From: Rhizobium sp. P38BS-XIX
Lineage (GTDB): Bacteria > Pseudomonadota > Alphaproteobacteria > Rhizobiales > Rhizobiaceae
NCBI RefSeq assembly: GCF_012641435.1
Contig: NZ_JABAIJ010000001.1
Coordinates: 1,116,001-1,180,000, forward strand
Length of the DNA stretch: 64,000 bases
Reading direction: 5' to 3'
Shown here: piece by piece, positions 58,061 to 64,000 of the stretch
How positions within the stretch are numbered: position 1 is the first letter of the stretch
Layout of the letters: the number at the start of each line of letters is the position of its first letter
Made by a program: the position numbers and the translations under genes
The notes under the pieces: generated by a model
The model's database searches: none
The model's input: the letters and a program-made list of their open reading frames with translations, nothing else
What the model was told of the DNA's origin: nothing

Positions 58061-58084
58061 CTGCTGCCAGCATACTGTCAGCAG
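58061..58084. promoter_or_regulatory. Inverted repeat in the VOC/YafY divergent promoter
   Basis: CTGCTGCCAG, 4 nt, CTGTCAGCAG: 10-bp arms with 9 of 10 matching. It is centred in the 100-bp gap and its right edge reaches the yafY Shine-Dalgarno (AGGAG), a good position for a regulator of both genes. Confidence 0.6.
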
Positions 58085-58097
58085 GAGTCAACATACG

Positions 58098-58805
58098 ATG
58101 CGCCGCGCCGACCGACTGTTTCAGATCATTCAAATTCTACGCCGATCCACCCGACCAGTGACGGCAGCCGCGCTGGCCGCCGAACTGGAGGTGTCGAAAC
58201 GCACTGTCTATCGCGACGTGGCGGATCTGATCGGCCAGCGAGTTCCGATCGAAGGCGAGGCCGGATTGGGCTATCTGCTCGCAGATGGCTACGACATGCC
58301 GCCCCTGATGCTGGCGCCCGATGAACTGGAAGCGGTGGTGCTGGGCGCGCAATGGGTATCGGCCCATTCCGACAAGGTGCTCGCCAACGCCGCGCGCGAT
58401 GTGGTGGCGAAGATCGCCGCAGTGATCCCCGAGCGGCTGCGTGCCTTCGTCATTGAGCCGAGTGTCGGCGCACGGCCGACCATCGGCAAGCCCGAGGAGC
58501 GCGTCGATGCATCACTCATCAGGGCGGCAATTCGCAACGGCATGAAACTGCGGCTTCGTTATAAGTCAGAAGCGAGCGAGGACACCGACCGGACGGTGTG
58601 GCCGGTGATTCTGGGTTATGCCGAGACGAGCAGCCTGCTGGTGGCGTGGTGCGAGCTGCGCGAGGGTTTCCGCCATTTCCGCACCGATCGCATTGCAGCC
58701 GTAGAGATGCTCGACGAGCCGATCGGTTTGCGGCCGGGAGAATTGCGCCGGCGCTGGCAACGCTGGCGCGAGGAACAAGTTCGCTTGGCGCCCGATCTCC
58801 ATTGA
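58098..58805 (+). CDS. YafY-type DeoR/WYL transcriptional regulator
   Basis: 235 residues. The N-terminal winged helix (RRADRLFQIIQILRR then ALAAELEVSKRTVYRDVADL) is followed by a WYL domain (LRLRYKSEASEDTDRTVWPVILGYAETSSLLVAWCELREGFRHFRTDRI-type region). ATG 58098 is chosen as the start of the HTH; the frame is open to 57951, across the VOC start. AGGAG lies 10 nt upstream. It probably controls the divergent VOC gene by the inverted repeat between them; the effector is unknown. Confidence 0.88.
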   Translation: MRRADRLFQIIQILRRSTRPVTAAALAAELEVSKRTVYRDVADLIGQRVPIEGEAGLGYLLADGYDMPPLMLAPDELEAVVLGAQWVSAHSDKVLANAARDVVAKIAAVIPERLRAFVIEPSVGARPTIGKPEERVDASLIRAAIRNGMKLRLRYKSEASEDTDRTVWPVILGYAETSSLLVAWCELREGFRHFRTDRIAAVEMLDEPIGLRPGELRRRWQRWREEQVRLAPDLH

Positions 58806-58810
58806 TCAAA

Positions 58811-58838
58811 AAAACGCCGGCTTCTTAGCCGGCGTTTT
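58811..58838. terminator. Bidirectional rho-independent terminator
   Basis: Perfect 11-bp stem AAAACGCCGGC / GCCGGCGTTTT, 6-nt loop, between the converging YafY and chemoreceptor genes. Confidence 0.85.
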
Positions 58839-58871
58839 CAAGGCATTATAAAAATTATCTAATATACTGAT

Positions 58872-61421
58872 TTAAGCCGCGCGGTAGCGAGCATCGGCAG
58901 CGCCGTAGTCGTCATATTGCGCATCGCCCTCGCCTGTCCGGAAGCGATCGATCTTCTCTGACAGCATGTCGACGCGCTGGCGTAGACCATGGATCTCGGC
59001 GTTGTTTTCCTCGACCATGGCCGCATTGCGCTGCGTGATCAGCTCGACTTCGGCGACGGCCCGCGTGACTTCCTCGATACCGGTCGACTGCTCGGTCGTC
59101 GCAGACGAGATATCGGCGACAAGCCGCTGCACACCCGTTACGTGGCTGATGATTTCCGTCAGCGCCGTGCCGGTCTGCTCGACCAGGCGAACACCGTTCT
59201 GAACCTGCGACGAGCTTGCCGAAATCAGGCCCTTGATCTCCTTTGCCGCATTGGCGCAGCGCTGTGCCAGCTCGCGAACTTCCTGTGCCACGACTGCGAA
59301 GCCACGACCGGCCTCGCCTGCCCGTGCCGCTTCCACGCCGGCATTCAGCGCCAGCAGGTTGGTCTGGAAGGCGATCTCATCGATGACGCCGATGATGGTC
59401 GCGATCTTTTCCGAGGAGCGGTTGATCTCGCTCATGGCGCCGACAGCCTTGGCGACCACTTCGCCGGACTGGGTCGCATAGGCCTGCGTCTCGTTGACCG
59501 AAGTCGCCGTCTGACGGGCACGATCGGCAGTCGAACGGACGACGTCGCTCAGACGATGCAGGGCACGCGAGCTCTCTTCCAGTGCTGCCGCCTGCTGCTC
59601 GGTACGCCGCGCCAGATCGTCGGCAGACATGGCGAGATTGCCGGTGCCTCCCTTGATTTCCTCCGCCGTATAGCGAACATCGGTCAATGTTTCGCGCAGC
59701 GCTTCGATGGCGTGGTTGTAGGTGAAGGCCATCTCGACGAAGTCCGTCGACAGGTCCTCACGCATGCTTTCTTCCAGGTTACCGTCGGCAAGCTTGGCAA
59801 GGACATCGGCCAGCGCATTCAGAGCCTGCTTCTGCTCGGCTTCGATGCGAGCACGTTCGGCGGCGCGACGTTCGGATTCTTCGGCCGAAAGCGCCCGTGC
59901 ACTCTCTGCCTCGCGCTCAAGCCGTACGTTCTCAAGAGCGGCATCACGGAAGACACTGACGGATCGGACCATATCGCCGATTTCGTCGCCGCGGTTGCGT
60001 CCATCGATCGCAACCTCGAGGTCGCCGCTCGCAAGACGCGTCATGATCTCGGTCACGCGCTTCAGCGGTCCGCGCAGCGTTTCCACCAGCATCAGGCCGC
60101 CGACGATGGCGAGCAGCGTGCCGAGGATCATGGCGATCACGGAAACATTCGCCGAGCGCTCGCTGTCTTCCTTGCCGATTTCCTGCGCCTGCGCCACGAA
60201 GCTGCGCAGCGACGTCATGGCGTCAGCCAGCAAGCCGTTGGACTGAACACGCGTCGTCTTCCAGTCCGCAGCAGTCTGCAGCAGATCGGCCGAGCCATTG
60301 GTGAGGCTGTCGATCAAAGGCTTCACATGGGCTGCGAAGTCGCGCATCGTGGCATTGGTCTGGCCGAGCGACGATATTTTCGCGGCGGCATCCTGCAGAT
60401 CCTTGAGGTCGGCGATGACGGGCTCACGCGATGCAGCGTCTCGAACAGTCTCCATGCGCGATGCATGCAGCGTCAGGCGATCGACGATGCCAAGCGCCTG
60501 GTCGACATGGTCGAGAAGTTCCTTCTGTCCATCGATGATCTTGTCGAGGCTGACGAAGCGATCGGCAGCGGTATCGCTGTTCTTTGCCGATTGCAGCGTC
60601 ATGTCGCCTTCGATTTTCACGAAGCTTTGCAGGATCGGCCCCATCGCCTCGACCTTCTGGTCGGGCGTTCCAGAGCCCTTCAGCACCGCGTCCAGCTTGT
60701 CCGCAGCGTCGGAGGCATTGTTGACCAGCCCGGCGCCGCGCTTCGATACGAGCGCCTTGGATACCGTCACCTGCTTCAGGATGGCATCGGCATAGGTGCG
60801 CGCGTCGGAAATTTCCTCGGTCGAATCGGCTGCCATCTGCACCTGGATGCGCAGATTGCTCATCTTCTCCGACAATCCCTTGTAGGCCGCCGCATCATAG
60901 AGCAACTCCTTGGCGAAGGTTTCCTTGTCGTTGAAGTCCTTGCGGATGATATCAATCTGTTTGCCGGCAGCCTTCACGGACGCTTCGACGCCCTGCACTG
61001 CCTTCTGAATAGCCAGAACATCGCTATCCTGCTTTTGCCGGATCGACCAAAGCGTCGCCTCCTGCGCACGCATCTTGGTCGCAAGCTCGCCGACCGGTAC
61101 GATCTTCGCGCGCTGATCGTCGCTCAAAAGCCCGCTCAGCCGGCGAACTCCCCGCTCCTGCGCATCGATCTTGTCGCTGAGCGCCTGACGCGTATCGTCC
61201 GATGGCGCTCCCGTAAACTCCTGAAGCGCGGCCTGCAGGTTTTCGAAATCACTGATGTTCTCGATCGTCGCCCGCGTCACGGTCATGTGGCCGTTCAGAA
61301 TGTTGGCGGTGTGGTAGCCGACAAGACCGACACCGGCGATAAGAACCACCAGCGGAACAACGAAGATCAGAACCTTTGTGACAATGCGACGGCTCTGCAG
61401 AAGACGATCAATGAAAAACAT
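58872..61421 (-). CDS. Methyl-accepting chemotaxis protein with large helical periplasmic sensor
   Basis: 849 residues. Membrane helices at about 15-36 and 427-447 flank a roughly 390-residue all-helical sensor domain, much larger than a standard four-helix bundle. HAMP follows (448-500), then a second HAMP-like segment (about 545-595) and the MA signalling domain with [39 protein letters not shown]. No C-terminal CheR-binding pentapeptide; the end is [18 protein letters not shown] precedes ATG 61421. The ligand is unknown. A single receptor gene without che genes is typical of rhizobial accessory chemoreceptors. Confidence 0.92.
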   Translation of the reverse strand: MFFIDRLLQSRRIVTKVLIFVVPLVVLIAGVGLVGYHTANILNGHMTVTRATIENISDFENLQAALQEFTGAPSDDTRQALSDKIDAQERGVRRLSGLLSDDQRAKIVPVGELATKMRAQEATLWSIRQKQDSDVLAIQKAVQGVEASVKAAGKQIDIIRKDFNDKETFAKELLYDAAAYKGLSEKMSNLRIQVQMAADSTEEISDARTYADAILKQVTVSKALVSKRGAGLVNNASDAADKLDAVLKGSGTPDQKVEAMGPILQSFVKIEGDMTLQSAKNSDTAADRFVSLDKIIDGQKELLDHVDQALGIVDRLTLHASRMETVRDAASREPVIADLKDLQDAAAKISSLGQTNATMRDFAAHVKPLIDSLTNGSADLLQTAADWKTTRVQSNGLLADAMTSLRSFVAQAQEIGKEDSERSANVSVIAMILGTLLAIVGGLMLVETLRGPLKRVTEIMTRLASGDLEVAIDGRNRGDEIGDMVRSVSVFRDAALENVRLEREAESARALSAEESERRAAERARIEAEQKQALNALADVLAKLADGNLEESMREDLSTDFVEMAFTYNHAIEALRETLTDVRYTAEEIKGGTGNLAMSADDLARRTEQQAAALEESSRALHRLSDVVRSTADRARQTATSVNETQAYATQSGEVVAKAVGAMSEINRSSEKIATIIGVIDEIAFQTNLLALNAGVEAARAGEAGRGFAVVAQEVRELAQRCANAAKEIKGLISASSSQVQNGVRLVEQTGTALTEIISHVTGVQRLVADISSATTEQSTGIEEVTRAVAEVELITQRNAAMVEENNAEIHGLRQRVDMLSEKIDRFRTGEGDAQYDDYGAADARYRAA

Positions 61422-61755
61422 GCGGCGCCTCAAATAGATCAATGAAATCTCAGGAGGTAGCCGGACCGTCATTCCTGCTGCGCTGCCATAAATGCGTCTG
61501 CATCATGCAAAACCGCAGCAAGCCTCGGAAAATAAGATTGAATAAGAATTAATCGGGCGTCGAAAAGCCGGTTGGATCGGCAAAAAACCACAACCGGCGT
61601 CTCGTTCTGCGACCGAAACGGGAATAAGCGACACCGCGCGCATTCGATTTGCTGCGACGCACCATCGAATTTGAGGGGTCAGGCGCGACGAGCGATTCCA
61701 ATTTGCGGCAAAGGGCGCTAATCCAGACGATATACCGGGGGCCTGACAGACTCAG
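61422..61755. other. Intergenic region between the chemoreceptor and DMT genes
   Basis: 334 bp of divergent promoter region. I see no clear inverted repeat, terminator or supported small gene; a 70-codon ORF on the minus strand at 61549-61761 lacks coding features. Confidence 0.5.
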
Positions 61756-62667
61756 ATGCAATTGACAAAGAACACGCAGGGCGCGCTCTTGATGGCCGCC
61801 TCCATGGCGGGATTCTCCTGCAGCGACGCGCTGTCGAAAACTGTCATTGCCAACATGAATGCCGGTCAGATCATCTTCATTCGCGGCCTGTTCACCACAT
61901 TTTTCGTCTTTCTGCTTGCCCAGCGCATGGGCGCTTTGCGGTCCTGGAAGGTCGTCCTTCAGCCCATGATCGCCCTGCGCATCGCGTGCGAAGCAATCGC
62001 GGCGGCGACCTACATCACCGCACTGGGAATGATGCCCATCGCAAACGCTTCCGCAATCCAGCAGGCCGTACCCCTGGCGGTGACATTCGGAGCGATGGTT
62101 TTTCTGAAGGAGCCGGTCGGATGGCGGCGCTGGACGGCAATTCTGGTCGGCTTTGCCGGTGTGCTCATCATCATCAGGCCGGGACCGGATGGCTTCACTC
62201 TGGCGGCCTTATTGGTCACGGCCTGCATGTTCACGACCGCAGCCCGCGATTTGGCGACACGTTGCATCGACAAGACGGTGCCGTCCCTGATGGTAACGGT
62301 CTGCACCGCGATTTCCATTTCCATCTTCGGCGCCCTATGCATTGTTCCCCTTGGCGGATGGCAGCCCGTCGGCACGGCGTCGCTCGTGCAGATCTTTCTC
62401 GCGTCGATTCTGGTACTTGTCGGCTATCAGTCCATCATTCTCGCAATGCGGATTGGTGAAATCTCGTTTATCGCGCCCTTCCGCTATCTCAGCCTCATAT
62501 GGTCAGCACTCCTTGGCCTGATCGTCTTCGGAGAGATGCCGGACGGATGGTCTATCGTCGGCGCCGCAATTGTCATCGCCTCCGGCATCTATACATTCTA
62601 TCGCGAAAACAAGCGGCGGACTGCGGAGCGCATCGCGCAGGAAGCAGAAGCCCGCGTTCCCGCCTGA
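61756..62667 (+). CDS. DMT (EamA) family transporter
   Basis: 303 residues, ten predicted helices in two EamA repeats (QIIFIRGLFTTFFVFLLAQRMGA and ASAIQQAVPLAVTFGAMVFLKEPVGWRRW in repeat 1; the ISFIAPFRYLSLIWSALLGLIVFGE stretch in repeat 2). DMT proteins usually export metabolites. A poor GGGGG ribosome-binding site lies ahead. It starts a unit with mobA, 11 bp apart, but functional linkage to molybdenum is not evident. Confidence 0.85.
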   Translation: MQLTKNTQGALLMAASMAGFSCSDALSKTVIANMNAGQIIFIRGLFTTFFVFLLAQRMGALRSWKVVLQPMIALRIACEAIAAATYITALGMMPIANASAIQQAVPLAVTFGAMVFLKEPVGWRRWTAILVGFAGVLIIIRPGPDGFTLAALLVTACMFTTAARDLATRCIDKTVPSLMVTVCTAISISIFGALCIVPLGGWQPVGTASLVQIFLASILVLVGYQSIILAMRIGEISFIAPFRYLSLIWSALLGLIVFGEMPDGWSIVGAAIVIASGIYTFYRENKRRTAERIAQEAEARVPA

Positions 62668-62678
62668 GGTCGCAAAGC

Positions 62679-63329
62679 ATGCCGCTCCCGATTGCCAATG
62701 CCGACGATATTCCCGTTGTTCTGCTCGCAGGCGGCAGATCCAGCCGCATGGGCACCAACAAGGCCTTCGCAAAGCTTGGCGGCGAAAGCCTTCTCGCGCG
62801 CATCTCCAGGCGAATATCGCAACGACAGACAAGGCCGCCGGCGTTGAACGCCGACACGGACTGGCCGGACGCCATGGGCATGATTTTGGTTCCGGACGGA
62901 ATTCCCGGCAAACTCGGCCCACTCGCCGGTGTGCTTGCCGCCATGCAGGATACGTCAGCGCGTTATCCGCAGGCTTCCCACGTCGTTACCGTGCCGGTAG
63001 ACAGCCCCTTCCTTCCTCAGGATCTGGTCGCGCGGCTGGCCGATGCCATTCAGGACGAAAACGAAATCGCAATCGCGACCTCCCTCGATCGAGACCACCC
63101 GGTCGTCGGTCTCTGGCCGGTGACGGCGGCGCGGGATCTGGAAACCTGGATCGTCTCCGATCCGAAACGGCGGGTAAGGGATTTTCTCGAACGCCATTTG
63201 GTCAGACGCGTCAATTTTTCAGCGATCGAAACAGCGCGCGGCGCGCTCGATCCATTCTTCAACGTCAACACGCCCGCCGATCTGGTCGAGGCGGAACAAT
63301 GGCTGGCAGTATTGGAAAGCATGGAATGA
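62679..63329 (+). CDS. mobA: Molybdenum cofactor guanylyltransferase
   Basis: 216 residues, a nucleotidyltransferase adding GMP to Mo-molybdopterin to make Mo-bis-MGD. PVVLLAGGRSSRMGTNKAFAKLGG is the signature loop, followed by GKLGPLAGVLAAM and VVTVPVDSPFLP with the Mg-binding Asp. GAGG lies 9 nt before ATG 62679. The frame is open far upstream but overlaps the DMT gene. Its stop overlaps the mobB start (ATGA). Confidence 0.95.
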   Translation: MPLPIANADDIPVVLLAGGRSSRMGTNKAFAKLGGESLLARISRRISQRQTRPPALNADTDWPDAMGMILVPDGIPGKLGPLAGVLAAMQDTSARYPQASHVVTVPVDSPFLPQDLVARLADAIQDENEIAIATSLDRDHPVVGLWPVTAARDLETWIVSDPKRRVRDFLERHLVRRVNFSAIETARGALDPFFNVNTPADLVEAEQWLAVLESME

Positions 63330-63856
63330 CGGAACTTCGTCCCAAGGTCTTTGGCATCGCCGGCTGGAAGAACTCCGGCAAGACCGGGCTTGCGGTGCGC
63401 CTCGTCACCGAATTTACGCAGCGCGGCTATCGCATATCGACCATCAAGCATGCGCATCATGATTTCGACATCGACAAGGTGGGCGCCGACAGCTTCCGTC
63501 ATCGCGAAGCGGGAGCGCATGAAGTCACCATCGTTTCCGGCACCCGCTATGCCGTCATGCATGAATTGCGAGGCGAACCGGAACCGAGCTTCGAGGAGAT
63601 ACTGGCCCGCCTCGCCCCCTGCGATCTCGTGCTGATCGAAGGCTACAAGCGCGAACCGATACCCAAGATCGAGGCACGCCGCCTCGAATCAGCCAAACGC
63701 GAGCCGCTCGCCCCGCATGACAAGCATATCGCCGCCATCGCAGCCGATCATCCGGTCGAGGATGCCGGTCTGCTTGCGGTTTTCGATCTCAACGACACCG
63801 TAGCGATCGCCGACTTCATTGCTGCAGCCGTTGGCCTCGGCAGGCCGACAAAATAA
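63326..63856 (+). CDS. mobB: Molybdopterin-guanine dinucleotide biosynthesis adaptor MobB
   Basis: 176 residues. A Walker A loop GWKNSGKTGL near the N-terminus is followed by ISTIKHAHHDFDIDKVGADSFRHREAGA and VLIEGYKREPIPKIE. MobB binds GTP and assists MobA. Its ATG at 63326 overlaps the mobA stop by 4 bases, showing translational coupling. Confidence 0.94.
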   Translation: MTELRPKVFGIAGWKNSGKTGLAVRLVTEFTQRGYRISTIKHAHHDFDIDKVGADSFRHREAGAHEVTIVSGTRYAVMHELRGEPEPSFEEILARLAPCDLVLIEGYKREPIPKIEARRLESAKREPLAPHDKHIAAIAADHPVEDAGLLAVFDLNDTVAIADFIAAAVGLGRPTK

Positions 63857-63858
63857 AA

Positions 63859-63880
63859 GGCCGCCGGTTTCCCGGCGGCC
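63859..63880. terminator. Bidirectional hairpin terminator between mobB and the OmpA-like gene
   Basis: Perfect 9-bp stem GGCCGCCGG / CCGGCGGCC with a 4-nt loop; the minus-strand side is followed by TTTTATTTTG, so it mainly serves the OmpA-like gene. Confidence 0.75.
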
Positions 63881-63905
63881 TCCCATTCTTGCACCAAACG
63901 GTGTC

Positions 63906-64000
63906 TTACTGCCGGTTCGAGGCTACTGGACGCACCAGCGGCGTGATGCGGCGGATGGTTACGCGTCTGTTTTCCTGCGACGGGCCGGTGGTGTTGACCT
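63906..64000 (-). CDS. C-terminal end of an OmpA-family protein (5' part outside window)
   Basis: The minus strand reads 31 sense codons up to a TAA at 63906, encoding VNTTGPSQENRRVTIRRI and then TPLVRPVASNRQ. The NRRVxI motif marks the end of the OmpA peptidoglycan-binding domain. Only the tail is visible, so the protein size and partners are unknown. Confidence 0.6.
   Translation of the reverse strand, partial: VNTTGPSQENRRVTIRRITPLVRPVASNRQ

Noticed and set aside
58989..61445. 818-codon plus-strand frame opposite the chemoreceptor
   Set aside because: Shadow of a complete chemoreceptor gene with membrane and signalling domains in the minus frame.
61549..61761. 70-codon minus-strand frame in the gap before the DMT transporter
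   Set aside because: No ribosome-binding site or recognisable segment; it overlaps the start of the supported DMT gene.

Overview
The window looks like a chromosomal segment of an alphaproteobacterium of the Rhizobium/Agrobacterium group. It is GC-rich and densely coded. It carries a malic enzyme whose 770-residue length and opening motif match rhizobial Dme, a ribose-5-phosphate isomerase / DUF2059 / glutathione reductase cluster, a class II DAHP synthase, an Mla-type lipid transporter with a STAS-fused permease, and a CUT1 sugar ABC transporter under a LacI regulator. I saw no rRNA, tRNA, insertion sequence, prophage or CRISPR array. All calls come from reading the sequence; no database was searched.

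Layout. Positions 2-4306: 3' part of a giant 11-residue-repeat helical protein, then a small RcnB-like protein. Positions 4917-17961: a sugar-uptake and glycoside-degradation locus read leftward (binding protein, two permeases, ATPase, GH2 beta-mannosidase, TIM-barrel isomerase, Gfo/Idh/MocA dehydrogenase, aldo/keto reductase, GH43 glycosidase) with a divergent LacI-type repressor. Positions 18022-20650: gnd, a SRPBCC protein and a cupin. Positions 20684-24749: an Mla/Mce lipid-transport operon. Positions 24903-35102: MFS transporter, LpxH-like phosphoesterase, dme, a periplasmic protein, an ankyrin protein, a TolB-like propeller and nadE. Positions 35292-45071: LTA-synthase/phosphoglycerol-transferase-like enzyme, DUF1003 protein, GFA protein, DAHP synthase, gor, DUF2059, rpiA, gph and a membrane retropepsin-like protein. 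Positions 45202-52300: L,D-transpeptidase, class II and class I fumarases, and a diguanylate cyclase. Positions 52394-64000: hydrolase/MarR pair, LtrA, a DUF971 protein, moaA, an MBL hydrolase, a VOC/YafY pair, a chemoreceptor, a DMT exporter, mobA-mobB, and the tail of an OmpA-like gene.

How it works together. The sugar locus is the most coherent system. Oligosaccharides would enter by the ABC importer and be cut in the cytoplasm, since none of the hydrolases has a signal peptide. The dehydrogenase/isomerase/reductase trio could then rework the sugar by a keto intermediate, a layout reminiscent of the E. coli ycj cluster. The last gene, GH43, has a strong ribosome-binding site but an ATA codon where the start should be. 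Other items worth attention are an 18-bp Pho-box-like site just upstream of the phosphoglycerol-transferase-like gene, paired MarR sites 21 bp apart, a near-perfect inverted repeat in the VOC/YafY promoter gap, a LacI-type palindrome near the repressor gene, and an uninterrupted hendecad pattern in the giant repeat protein.
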